A DNA stretch of 64,000 nucleotides from Dasypus novemcinctus (lineage: Eukaryota > Chordata > Mammalia > Cingulata > Dasypodidae). The stretch is taken from assembly GCF_030445035.2 (NCBI RefSeq), contig NC_080689.1, forward strand, positions 25,201,278 to 25,265,277. Reading direction: 5' to 3'. Numbering within the stretch: the stretch's first letter is position 1; every line of letters begins with the position of its first letter. The notes beneath the pieces are model-generated. The model had not been told where the DNA came from. It searched no databases and was given only the letters and a program-made list of their open reading frames with translations. Shown in pieces: positions 35,592 through 45,453 of this stretch. A program made the translations under genes and the position numbers.

Positions 35592-36188
35592 TAAAGCTGG
35601 CAAGATAGGAAGTCAATAGATGGATCTGGAACCTGGCAAGAAGTCCACATGGACATCAATAACCCCCAAGATGGCTGCTGGAAGACCCCCCACCCATAAG
35701 ATTCTGCCATTCAGAACAAAGACTTCTTCTGGAAACCAGGAGAAGCCCCAGATATTCCCCAAGGACCTTATCATTGGGCCCTCATGGGGATTGATAGGTG
35801 GACTAATCATTCAAAACAGTATCAGCTGGAACTCCTCCCCTACCATTAGCAAAGGGGTGGAATAATTAATAGTTCAAAAAGCAGGTGCAATTTACACTCT
35901 CTCACATATGGACTCCTGTTCCTTCCCTCTGCACACTTCTTTTGCTGTTTTTCCCCTGCCATGGTTGCCACGCAAGTAAAACTGGGCATTTATAATCTAT
36001 AATGGGGAATTATAGTCTGTAATCATTTTTCATTTTTCAGCCCCTTCCTCTCTATCTGGGACCCCTGATCTATTACTTTCTCCCATTTCTTGTCCCTCCC
36101 TGCCTGAATAAATTATTGGCCTAACTCATCCAGAAGTGCTCTTGAAATTCATTTCTGCAGCAAAGAACCTAGACAAAATCTGGTAACA
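35592..36188 (+). repeat. ERV-A 3' LTR
   Basis: Partner of 31142-31739, from 'taaagctggcaagatagg' to 'tctggtaaca'. Roughly nine bases in ten agree by eye outside a more diverged stretch at about 35887-35980. The 'ttgaaattcatttctgcagc' region is common to both. Confidence 0.92.
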
Positions 36189-36444
36189 AAAGGACTGTCA
36201 AGCAACTCCCTAAATGTCTGATTTCATCTTCCTTTGGAATTCCATCAGTCTTCCTTCCTCTTACTGTACTCCACCTTCCAGAATAGCCCCTCCCCTAGCC
36301 TCTTCAGAATATCCATTTCCTCAGGGAAGCTAATCTCAGAAGAGGCAAACTAGTGTGACTGTCTGCTACCCTTGGAGGATTGGAAAATGAAGGTGGTTAT
36401 TGACTATATAAGTTTTTTTTAAACCAAATGGTTAAGAATATTTT

Positions 36445-36534
36445 AGGGAAGCAGATGTAACTCAGATGGTTGAGCACCTGCTTCCCATGTACAAGGTCCT
36501 GGGCTCATTCCCGGTACCTCCTAAAAAAATAAGA
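36445..36534 (+). mobile_element. Short DAS-type SINE
   Basis: 'gggaagcagatgtaactcag', 'atggttgagcacctgcttcc' and 'ggtcctgggctcattcccgg' form the tRNA-like head, followed by a short A tail. Perfect 11-bp target duplications 'aagaatatttt' lie at 36434-36444 and 36535-36545. Confidence 0.92.
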
Positions 36535-36545
36535 AAGAATATTTT

Positions 36546-36740
36546 GTATCTGTCCTTTCACCTACATTATCCTGTTCATTCATGTTAAGTAGATAATTAT
36601 ACCACCACCATATTACAGAAGAGGAAACAGAGGCTTTAAAAACTTAAGCAACTTATGTAAATAAATAGTTGAGGCAGAGCTTGAACTCCATCTTCTGACT
36701 CCAAGAGCCCCTACTCATTCCTTTACACTCTGTTGCCTGA
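36546..36740 (-). repeat. MIR SINE
   Basis: Antisense MIR: 'tacattatcctgttcattca', 'attacagaagaggaaacaga', 'ggctttaaaaacttaagcaa', 'gcagagcttgaactccatct'. The short SINE above inserted at its edge. Confidence 0.75.
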
Positions 36741-38230
36741 ACATCAGATGGAGATATAGTTGGACTGTTGGTTCTTCTCACCCTTTAGGACACTTCATAT
36801 GTTGATTTCTGATAATATGCAATCTTCTCAGGCAGACACAGGAAGAAAGGAGACTATTGTGCCAAGTGTAAGACAATTTTTGCTGTGTAGTCACCAAATG
36901 CCCACATGCTGAACCCCTGGAAACTAAGGCAGATTTAAAAAAACAAACAGGGATTGCTACTCCTTTTTCATTAGGTTGTCCTAATATTATGGATTGGCTA
37001 CAAAACTCTGAGTACAGGCACTTGCTATAAAATAATCCATGATTTCTCAATCCAGTGATATCAGCTTGCAGTTTTCTCCTCACCACAATTGGGTTCCCTG
37101 TTTCCAATTGTATTAGTTATTTTTTTAAAAATGCAAAAACCATTCTCTGTCATTTAAAGTTATTTTCCTTTTAACCCTGTTAGTTCTGTCTGGCCTTCTG
37201 GATGAAAAAAGTGTAAAACATCAAGTCAAGCTCTGTTCCAAATGAGCTACATTCTCTGGAAGTTGCTTTCTAGGATGCCAAGGCCACGCGTCTAGTAAGC
37301 AGAAGACGGGGAAGTTTTTCTTGAGATAAGCCAAGTGAGGGTTATTCACATTCCCCGAGGGTGATGTTATAGTTCAAGTTCAAGTGAAACTTACTTAGGC
37401 AGAGAGGGAATTGGTTGTCTCTCGTAATCAAACCACTGGGAGGATGGAGGTGCATCTGGGCCTTAGGATAGTTGGGACTAGGACTCAGTCCACATAAGCT
37501 TCTGGCCCTCCTTCCGTGGCTTCAGCTGTTCTCTATTTTTTGGCTCCATCCTGTCTGACAAATGTCCTCCCAACAACTGGAAACAAGGTCAGCAGAAGCA
37601 AGCGGCCCTTGCAGTTCACAGTTTGGGTCCAGTGCCCCCACCAAGTCTGGTAGATACTAAGGGCATTGAGATCTCTGCAAAGATGGCAGCTGTTTCAGAT
37701 CACATGAGTAGAATGGAGGAAGGGATCATCTCCCAGAAGACAAGGAAGGCTATTCACAAAAGAAGGGCAGAAAGTTGCTGTGTGGCCTCAAATAAACACG
37801 ACTATAAGTGACTACAAGGATAGCAGTTAAGTGATAAGGCTAATTATTTATACATTACATGTATATTATTGAGATGTTGGGGTCAAGGAAAATTAGATTT
37901 GTGGCATCTACAGTTCTCACTATTTTATATTACTAAAATAGGAATATATACTAATAGAAAATTTTTATTTTAAATACATTATAAAGCTGCTCCCACCAGC
38001 TCCTTTTGATATACACATTTCAAAGAAAATGACAGTTTTCAGATGAAAAATAACTCTAAAATAACTCCTAAAAAATAACAACAGTGAGAATTCAAGTAAT
38101 GAAATATTTATTCATGCATTATTTTTCCTCAAGTATGTGCAACGTAACTAAAATAATGAGACCTAATACAATGGTAGGCACATTAGAACCTTCAACAGAT
38201 GAGTTTAAAAAGTAGTCATTTTGTTGGTGT
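36741..38230. other. Non-coding, no gene seen
   Basis: Unique-looking sequence. The 109-codon minus frame at 36778-37107 shows no domain. Confidence 0.45.
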
Positions 38231-38520
38231 AATATCAGCTAATATTTATTGAATGTTTACTAAGTACTGGTAACTGTTATAAAACCTTTTTTGGCATTTT
38301 CTGAACTAATTCTCAAAATGAAAGCTGGGCAAACTAAGGTCTATGGGTCACATCCAACCCACTGTCTGTTTCTGTAAATAGTTATTTCATTTGTCTACAG
38401 CTGCTTTCATGCTGCAGAGTTGAGTAGTTGTAACAGAGACTTTATGGCCATTTTACCCCAAGGTCAATATTGGTAATTGTCAGGGTGGTGATTCAAACCC
38501 AGGTGTGCCTGACTGTAAAG
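38231..38520 (-). repeat. MIR SINE split by a hAT element
   Basis: Antisense MIR ('cagctaatatttattgaatg', 'tttactaagtactggtaact') is interrupted at about 38325. It resumes at about 38462 with 'attcaaacccaggtgtgcct' and 'gactgtaaagtctataatct'. The insert reads 'gctgggcaaactaaggtcta...ctgctttcatgctgcagagt' plus 'tgagtagttgtaacagagac' and belongs to the same hAT family as 6496-6678. Confidence 0.7.
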
Positions 38521-38757
38521 TCTATAATCTTTTTAGATAGTTTCACAGGTCTTACAGTCAGACTGCTTGGTTCACAGCAGTCTCCACTGTCTAGAATCTG
38601 CATTTTGGATATCTTATGTGACTGTTCTCTGTCTCCGATTCCTCCATAACTGTTCTAGTTGGTTACAGATGTGACCAGGGCAGCCCTTGTGCCCCAAAAG
38701 GCATGGTGTCTGTCCCTGCCTTGAACCTCAGGGCCTCCCACACTTCGAAGTTCCCTC

Positions 38758-39202
38758 TGATACCGCCAAGAGGTCAGTTCGCCGGATGCGCACAGAAGCC
38801 AATACAGAGTCACCAAGATCTTAAGAAAAGAAAATTTATTGCATGGTCGGCCATCAAGGAGAGTGAAAGATAGCTTCAGAACAGTCTGCCTGAACAAAAC
38901 GGGAGCTGAGGTTTTATACCATCTGGGGAAGATGAGCTCAAGGGCGTGGCTAAAGATGTGGTGAGGTGCCACAGGCCAATCCGCTTTGGGAAAGGCGGGG
39001 TTAAACGGAGCATGCTCTGTGACTAGAAGCAGTTTGGCCAGCTTCAGAAACAGTAACTTTTCTCCCAAGGCTGCAAGCCTCCCAAACACCAAGAAGTGGG
39101 GCATTTAAATGGACGTTTCTGGAAACTTCTACAAACCAGTGTGGGAGCGGCTACTCTGAGAAATGGGTGTGGTTTCAAGCGGGTGAGAAAGTGACGGTTT
39201 CA
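38758..39202 (-). repeat. ERV-B 3' LTR
   Basis: 445 bp. In provirus sense it runs from 'tgaaaccgtcactttctcac' to 'cttggcggtatca'. It matches 45454-45942 throughout ('gcatgctctgt', 'ggtgccacaggccaat', 'tctggaaacttct'). The right-hand LTR has an extra segment of about 40 bp near 45715-45750, which accounts for the length difference. Confidence 0.92.
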
Positions 39203-39216
39203 GTCCCCCCCCTTTT
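39203..39216 (-). promoter_or_regulatory. ERV-B polypurine tract
   Basis: In provirus sense AAAAGGGGGGGGAC ends flush with the LTR start TGAAACC, the expected place for the plus-strand primer. Confidence 0.85.
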
Positions 39217-39299
39217 AATTGGGACATTCCTCAGTCTTGAGGAGCTAGGGGCAATGACCACTCCAACTACTTCCTGCTGACAGGGGGCGCTGATCAGGA

Positions 39300-39990
39300 T
39301 ATAGGGAATGGATCTTTGACTTGAAGCTGAAGATATCCTCTGGTTCCAGGTCGGGGTACGTCTGGTTCTAGTACAGGTTGTGCATTTGACTTTTGATAGA
39401 TGCTGCTGAGAACAGTCCAGCTGTGTGTAGTCTCTTGGAAACAAAGGAAACTATTAGTTTAAGTGTTATTAGTCTGAATAGGAGGAGTATTATTATGGTT
39501 ATTACTGGACTCAAAACTGGCAGATGCCAGGATGGTTCAGGTAAGTAACGCTTGACTGACTCCCACAAGGTTTGTGCAGGTGGGTTATTAATGTCATGTA
39601 GCCAAGTTGCTTGATTATAAAGCTTTTGTATATTTCACCCAATTTGGTTTGAGGTATTTATGCAAATATACAAGAGTGTTAGCTATTACGTACATTCCTC
39701 ATTTTGCTAGGAGATAGTCCAAGGCTATTTGGTTGTCCATGACCACATTAGCCAGTGTCGGTAGAAGTTCAGATAGCCTCTAGTGCTGCAGCAGTAGTTA
39801 GCCGTTTCCTCTATGGTATCTGTGAAGTTACACAGAACTGCTTCACGATAGGTGAACCCACTCTAAGTAGCTCATAGCCCTATTGCTAAACTTAAGCTGG
39901 CTAAGATCATACCTAGTGCCCGTTTACGACGATGATGATGGGTAGGTTGGTAAATAGAAATATCAAGCTTTGAATACTTAGGATCACTGG
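39300..39990 (-). pseudogene. env: ERV-B env transmembrane subunit, broken
   Basis: A basic furin-type tetrapeptide is encoded at 39920-39931 (minus), followed by a hydrophobic stretch of fusion-peptide type to about 39880. Then come a stop and frame changes, and a leucine-rich heptad segment around 39720-39790. A separate 66-codon frame at 39368-39568 holds a membrane anchor (about residues 18-45, rich in I, L and V) followed by basic residues. The order fits a gammaretroviral TM subunit, but no continuous frame remains. Confidence 0.75.
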
Positions 39991-40078
39991 CCCTTTATCC
40001 AGGTATAATTTACACATTGGAACATTCTGACTTGAGTATCAAAGATACTGTCTTTCAAACCTTTGAAATGTAACCAGC

Positions 40079-40772
40079 CTATTGGGCTTCCACAAGTAAG
40101 GATATGTCCTTTGGGGGCACAGAGAATTTCCAGGAAGTTCTCTGTAGTTCCTGTAACTGTAGGAATATTCTAAGGCTATCTAAGGTTTTGTTAAGATCAT
40201 GGCAGAGAGCAGGCAAAGGGCCCACTTTATAGGGCTCATGTAAAGAATGTAACTTTGCAGGGGGTGGTGGTTGTGGGTTTTCTCCCACTTATTCCAATTT
40301 CCTGGCTTTTCATATGCCAACTCCCAGATTTGGTCATTATCGAAAGGTATAAATAATAGGTATAAATCTTCCCTTCTTATTTATAATTCTTCTCCTTAAA
40401 TCCTGACAAATTGCCACTTCATTACGGACCCCATTCACCATATAATTGCAGGGTGTTTGATTATGTTGTCTGAAAGGACCCAGAATATGTTAGTTCCGTG
40501 CTCATGTATAATGCGGGGCAGCTGAGAGGAGCTCGGGAGTAGGGTTCCGTATCTTCTACCTCCTTCCAGGGATCTGTCATGATAGGGGTAAGATCTGAGC
40601 AAGGGAAAGAGGATTTCGTATAAGGATTTGGGTGGCCTGCCCAGCAATCCTTCAGTTGTCCTTCCCAGGCATGGACTTGGGAAGCTTGAACAATGAAATT
40701 TGCTTCCCACTTTCCATGTGACAAGGGCAGTTCAAGCAGAAAGGTTAAAAGGATGAAAAGAATGCCAATCAT
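40079..40772 (-). pseudogene. env: ERV-B env surface-subunit remnant
   Basis: An ATG at 40770-40772 opens a 103-codon frame whose first 20 residues form a signal-peptide-like hydrophobic segment (MIGILFILLTFLLELPLS), then a Cys- and Trp-containing ectodomain. It stops at 40461. A further 69-codon piece lies at 40079-40288. Position between polymerase remnants and the TM part supports env. There is no intact frame to the cleavage site. Confidence 0.72.
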
Positions 40773-41019
40773 TTTTATAATCTATCTAAAGGGCTTAACT
40801 AGTGATTGCAATCTAGTACTTAGTCTAAGATACTCAGTAAACTTGATTATTTGCTACACAGAAAATGGTTCCAGCCTCTAGGTACAATGCACACAGTTGT
40901 TAGTCCATAAAATATTATTTAAAGAATCCAGTCAATAAGAAAGAAAAGAATACATGGCCAGGCAGTACAATCTATATCAGACATTACTTATCTTACTATT
41001 TCCTTCCCACTCCTCCCAC

Positions 41020-41680
41020 ATCGACAACTTCTTTCATTAGAGTGGTATATTCATTGCATTTGATGAGTACATTGCTACACAGCCTGGATTATAGTTTATG
41101 TTGTAGTTTACACTCTCTCCCAGTCCATGCAGTGGTTTATGGCAGGATATATAATGTCCTGCATCTGTCCCTGCAATATCATTGAAGACAACTCCAAGTT
41201 CCGGAAATGCCCCAGTATCACACCCCTTTTTCCCTCTCCCTGCCTTCAGCAACTCCCGTGGCCACTGTATCCACATCATTGATATAATTTCTTCCATTGC
41301 TAAAGTCACAATAATTATATATTAGAATATGAGTAAGTCCACTCTAATCCATATTTTATTCCTCTATCCTGAGGCCCCTGGGATGGTGATGTCCACTCCA
41401 CCTCTAAATCGAGAGGGGCTTAGATCTCACATGGCTGATGGATGGGATTCTCCTGTTGGCTGTTGTAGACTATCTCGGTTCCCTGGTGTGGTGGTTGACC
41501 ATCCTCACCTCCCTGTTAGCTGACATGGGTAAGTCCAACAAACCGGAGAGTAGATGTTGCAGCACTTCTGAGGCCCAGGGCCCAGCTGGCACATGAACAT
41601 TCCAGAGATTCAAGTCTCCTGAGCATACACCAACCCCAGTGCCTCCCACATATGAGCCAATAGCACCCCTTCTGCTCTAG
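41020..41680. repeat. Repeat-like insert in ERV-B, possibly an L1 3' UTR fragment
   Basis: This 660-bp block breaks the retroviral order between RNase H and env and has no retroviral reading. Phrases such as 'atgtcctgcatctgtccctg' plus 'caatatcattgaag', 'cagcaactcccgtggccact' and 'ccctggtgtggtggttgacc' are familiar to me as parts of a high-copy interspersed repeat (L1-type 3' UTR) of xenarthran genomes. That identity is tentative. Integrase is not seen on either side. Confidence 0.45.
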
Positions 41681-41689
41681 TTGAGGTTT

Positions 41690-42940
41690 GTATAAGTAAA
41701 TTTCTCCTCTGCTTCTTACAGCAAATCACAAATGGCAGCCACTGCTGGAAGCACACTCTATGCTACTGCATCAAGTTGTTTCTAGAAATAGGCAGCAGGC
41801 CTCCGGGTGTCCCCTAGGTTTTGGGTTAATATCCCCAGCCCAACTCCTTGCTGTTCATGAACAAACAAATCAAAAGGTTTTTGTTTTTGTTTTTGTTTAA
41901 TATCTGGTGGACCTAGGTTGGGGCAGTGAGTAGTTTCTTCTTTATTTTATAGAATGCTTGCTGGCATTCAGTGGTCCAATTTAGCAGTTCTTGGTCTCTG
42001 CCTTTTAAAGCTGCATACAAGGGTTTTGCTAAAAGTCCAGACCTGGCATCCAAATACGGGAGAATCCCGCCATTCCTAGGAACCCTTGCGGCTGTCTCTG
42101 GGTGGTCGGCTCCACCACTCTGGCTAAGGCTTCCCTTCTGTCTGGCAATAAGCTTCTCTGCACTTTTGGCAATTCAAACCCCAAATACTTCACAGTAGGC
42201 TCTGAAACCCGAGACACTGTATATCCCCAGGGCGGTCCGCCAGGAAGTTTGGATCTAAAATGGTATTGTGATCTATGCTTCCTTTGATAGACTAGCTATC
42301 AAGATGTCATCTACGTATTGCAAATGTACTCCAACTTGGAGCTGTAACTCTCTTAAGTCCTTGGCCAAAGTTTCTCCAAATTAGGTGGAGGCATTTTTAA
42401 ATCCCTGAGAGAGAGCACAGTCCAACAGTATTGTTGTTTTCATCTTATTCTCAGGATCCTCCCATTGGAAGGCAAATATTTCCTGAGATTCCAGGCTTAA
42501 TGGCACACAATAGAAAGCAGCTTTTAGATCTAACACAATAAACCAATAAAGGTCTCTAGATAGTTAACAAGGTGTAGGGATTTGGTATGACTGGGTGGAT
42601 AGCCTCTACTATTTGATTGATGGCTTTCAAATCCTGTACAAATCCATACTCCCTTTCGGTCCTGGCTTTATAACCAGTAGAATGGAGGAATTTTATGGAG
42701 ATTGGCAAGGTCGAATTAACTGCTATCTAAGAAAAAAGTCTAGTAGTAGTTTTATGCCTTCCTGGGCATCTCTTTTCAAAGGGTTGCTGCTTGAGATTAG
42801 GAACTATTGTGTCAGGCTTGACTCCTACCTGGACTGGCTCAGCATTTCTAGCTCTCTCCAGAATCCCGTAAACCCATAACTCTGGCTTTATCTTCGAGAT
42901 GATGTTTTTCAGGGATTTCCAACTGGACTCCTTTTCCTAG
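41690..42940 (-). pseudogene. pol: ERV-B reverse transcriptase and RNase H, broken
   Basis: The catalytic YVDD box is encoded at 42306-42317 within a QYVDDI context. Downstream, a 62-codon frame (42029-42217) carries the RT thumb signature ('KYLGFEL', then 'GFLGMAGFSRIWMPG'). The connection and RNase H part continues to about 41690 (AKPLYAALKG, '[16 protein letters not shown]') but contains stops and an AAACA microsatellite expansion at about 41878-41905. No polymerase can be expressed. Confidence 0.85.
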
Positions 42941-42941
42941 G

Positions 42942-43334
42942 TCACAGGGCACAAGCCTGGTTTGGGGGAACATCAATGTCCAATTTATCTGCCATGAAGT
43001 GCACTCGTGCATTCAATTGGGTTAGTAAATCCCAACTGAGTAGTCGCACACAACACTCAGGCATATAAAGAAAGCTGTGTTTCAAATTGGCACTCCCTAA
43101 CTGACATTCAGGTGGTTGCCAGAAAGGTTTATTATTTGAGGCTCCAGACACTCCAGCTCCGGCAACTGTTTTTGGAGACAGAGTTTCTTGCTGCTGATTT
43201 AAAACAGAGTAAGTAGCTCCAGGGTCAATTAAAAAGTCTTCGAGTTTCTTTCCCACTAGTATAGCTACCTGGGGCTCCTTGTGGGAAATGGTGATGTGCC
43301 CACCAAAGCTGGAAGGTGGCCTGGGCCCTGTCAT
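42942..43334 (-). pseudogene. pro: ERV-B protease remnant
   Basis: A 130-codon open stretch with the retropepsin active-site block 'FLIDPGATYSVLN' at about residues 33-45. The usual D-T/S-G triad reads D-P-G here. Downstream 'LLSWDLLTQLNARVHF' corresponds to the conserved C-terminal G-R-D/N-type block, with the usual Gly-Arg changed. It follows gag directly and precedes RT, as expected. Confidence 0.82.
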
Positions 43335-44560
43335 TCCTGATCACTCTGGTCCTCTGCTAGCTGTGGCATTTGCTGTGTTGCCCTGTCAGGTGCCCTGAAG
43401 GGTGCTGATGGGGACAGCTCAGGCATTCTTGCTTCCAGGGTTCTTCCTTTTTGCAGCCAACACATTGCTGTGGCCCTAAGGGGTGGGTTAGCCTTGGGTT
43501 AGCTGGTGGGGGCCCTTGGGCTCTGGATCCAGTTCAGCTCCTGTCACTGGCTGCTCCCAGCAAGGCAGCTTGCTACCTCATTGGCTTCTCTTAGAGTTGA
43601 TCTCAGTCCTTAAAAACCTTGGGAGCAATCTCAACCAGTTGAAATGTTGGCATTCCTAATCCTCCTAATTTCTGCAATTTCTTCCTTATGTCTGAAGCAT
43701 TTAACTAATGACAGTCTTATTAATCAGTCTCCTATTATCTGATGTTCAGGATCCAGATCAGTGTAGTTTTCCAGTTATACAAATCAGAACTAGAGAAAAG
43801 GGAATTCAGGTAAATGAAACCTCTGGGGTGTGCCTGATCATCCGGTCCAGCCAGAACTTGCTGTAGTGGGAATTATCTGCTTGGGACTGAATAGTTCCCT
43901 GGCCGAACTACATGCCCCAACACGTATGGGATGGAGAGACCATTCCTTCCTGATCAGGAGATGAAGGGGAACTGGATAAGGACCTGCTCCAAGGTGAGGG
44001 GGCATCGTCTTCCTCCCGCTTCCCAGCATAGGGAGGCGGGGGAGTGGAGGATAATTCTAAATGTGATAAGGGTAGGTCTTTGTCTGGACTGGAGTCCAGG
44101 AGAACAAGTAACATGGGGCTGCCACATTCCTGATTTCTTAGTTGCCTTTTGTGGTGAGCCCTGACCTTGAAAATCTCCTTTTTTTTGGATCATTGCGTGA
44201 CTTTTTTTCTGCAATTCTTATTCTGACATAGAGACATAAAAGACTATACCTAGGGGATTTCATCCTCATTTTTTTCCCTTTTACAAAACAACTTTAACTA
44301 CAGTGTAGTGTTATAACTGAGAGATCCATTTGCCAATGACTCCCTCCAGTTCTAATTTATAGTGGGGCCAGGCAGTGTTACAGAAAAATATCATCCTTGT
44401 CTTTTTCATAGACCCATTACTAAAGAAATACCAATTATCCAAGACACAGATTAAAGGGCTACAGCCATCAGTACTGCTAACATTTCCCATAATTACAATT
44501 TTAATTTATGGTGCCATAACAAGATATCTTACACCCAGTATATCAGTTGGAGAATGGCCA
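43335..44560 (-). pseudogene. gag: ERV-B gag, broken
   Basis: Three landmarks support gag. A PPPPY late-domain motif is encoded at 44028-44042 in a proline-rich linker. A capsid-like 'LQQVLAGPDD' segment lies near 43840. One zinc knuckle at 43423-43464 reads C-x2-C-x9-C, with Pro where the His ligand belongs and Glu for Gly. Frames change several times and stops are common. The matrix region is not clearly recognisable. Confidence 0.75.
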
Positions 44561-45184
44561 GAGTAGGACTTGAACCCACAACTAGGGAGACCAGAGTGGG
44601 ATTTGAACTCACTACCAGAGCGTGAGTGACTGACTCTCATATGCCTGGAACCTGTACCCAGTAATAACCTGGTTGGACTAAGATGGGACTCAAACTCACA
44701 ATCCTTTTTTTTTTTAAAGATTTATTTTATTTATTTCTCTCCCCTCCCTCCCCACCCCAGTTGTCTGTTCTCTGTGTCAATTTGCTGTGTGTGTGTTTTT
44801 TTTGTCCACTTCTGTTGTTGTCAGCAGCACGGGAATCTGTGTTTCTTTTTTCGTTGCGTCATCTTGCAGCATCATCTCTCTGTGTGTGCGGTGCCATTCC
44901 TGGGCAGGCTGCACTTTCTTTCGTGCTGGGCGGCTCTCCTTACTGGGCGCACTCCTTGCATGTGGGGCTCCCCTATGCAGGGGACACCTCTGCATGGCAC
45001 AGCACTCCTTGCGCGCATCAGCACTGCACGTGGGCCAGCTCCACACGGATCAAGGAGGCCCGGGATTTGAACCGTGGATCTCCCATGTGGTAGGCAGACG
45101 CCCTAACCACTGGGTCAAGTCTGCTTCCCCAAACTCACAATTCTAATCGATAATGGCAAAGATGGGACTCAAACCCACAACCAG
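44560..45184 (-). repeat. T-arm-like repeat array in ERV-B leader
   Basis: Four units, in provirus sense close to 'GTGGGTTCAAGTCCCACTCT', lie at 44560-44583, 44593-44616, 44679-44702 and 45159-45184. Each resembles a tRNA T stem-loop with a B-box core: GGGTTCAAGTCC, GAGTTCAAATCC, GAGTTTGAGTCC and GGGTTTGAGTCC. The third unit was the target of the SINE below. No full tRNA cloverleaf is visible. Confidence 0.7.
44703..45130 (-). mobile_element. DAS-type SINE inserted in ERV-B
   Basis: Full-length minus-strand copy: tail 'tttttttaaagatttatttt', 'ttgtctgttctctgtgtcaa', 'gccattcctgggcaggctgc', head 'aaccactgggtcaagtctgc'. Perfect 11-bp target duplications 'aaactcacaat' lie at 44692-44702 and 45131-45141. 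It therefore postdates ERV-B. Confidence 0.95.
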
Positions 45185-45433
45185 AGACCAGACAGGTTTT
45201 GCATAAGAGTAGGCACCTTAACAAAGTTACTTACTCAGAAGATGTCTTCAGCCACAACTGTTTCTTCTCTCAAAATTAAACTACCCTGAAGGGCCAACAA
45301 TGCTGGTGGGGACAGGAATGAATCCTGGTGTTGAGCCTCTAGACTAACTGGTCTAAGCGGTAACTCAGGGTCGGGGATTGGAAAACCCCATTGTGCAGAG
45401 GCTGTGGAGCCTTAGACAGGGGTCTTTATGACT

Positions 45434-45451
45434 GTCCCTTTGTGGTTGTTA
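45434..45451 (-). promoter_or_regulatory. ERV-B primer-binding site, tRNA-Arg(CCG/TCG) type
   Basis: In provirus sense TAACAACCACAAAGGGAC, two bases after the LTR end. It matches TGGCGACCACGAAGGGAC (complement of the tRNA-Arg 3' end, from memory) at 14 of 18 positions. All four differences are G to A. Confidence 0.72.
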
Positions 45452-45453
45452 AT

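Larger units (their letters stand above)
31142..36188 (+). mobile_element. ERV-A: pol-less gammaretrovirus-like provirus
   Basis: A 5.05-kb provirus in plus orientation with two LTRs of nearly equal length (598 and 597 bp). A 4-bp target duplication 'aaag' lies at 31138-31141 and 36189-36192. Internally the order is primer-binding site, a 1.4-kb leader, a broken gag, an env TM fragment and a polypurine tract. Nothing between the gag zinc knuckles (ending about 34,550) and the env piece (from about 34,900) resembles protease, reverse transcriptase, RNase H or integrase, so pol and most of env are gone. The matrix-like start, two CCHC knuckles and TM-type env indicate a gammaretrovirus-like (ERV1-class) origin. 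It cannot replicate. The LTRs have clearly diverged, so it is an old insertion. Confidence 0.9.

Noticed and set aside
44560..45184. CRISPR-like array
   Set aside because: Four irregularly spaced short repeats in a mammalian provirus leader; spacing and context do not fit CRISPR.
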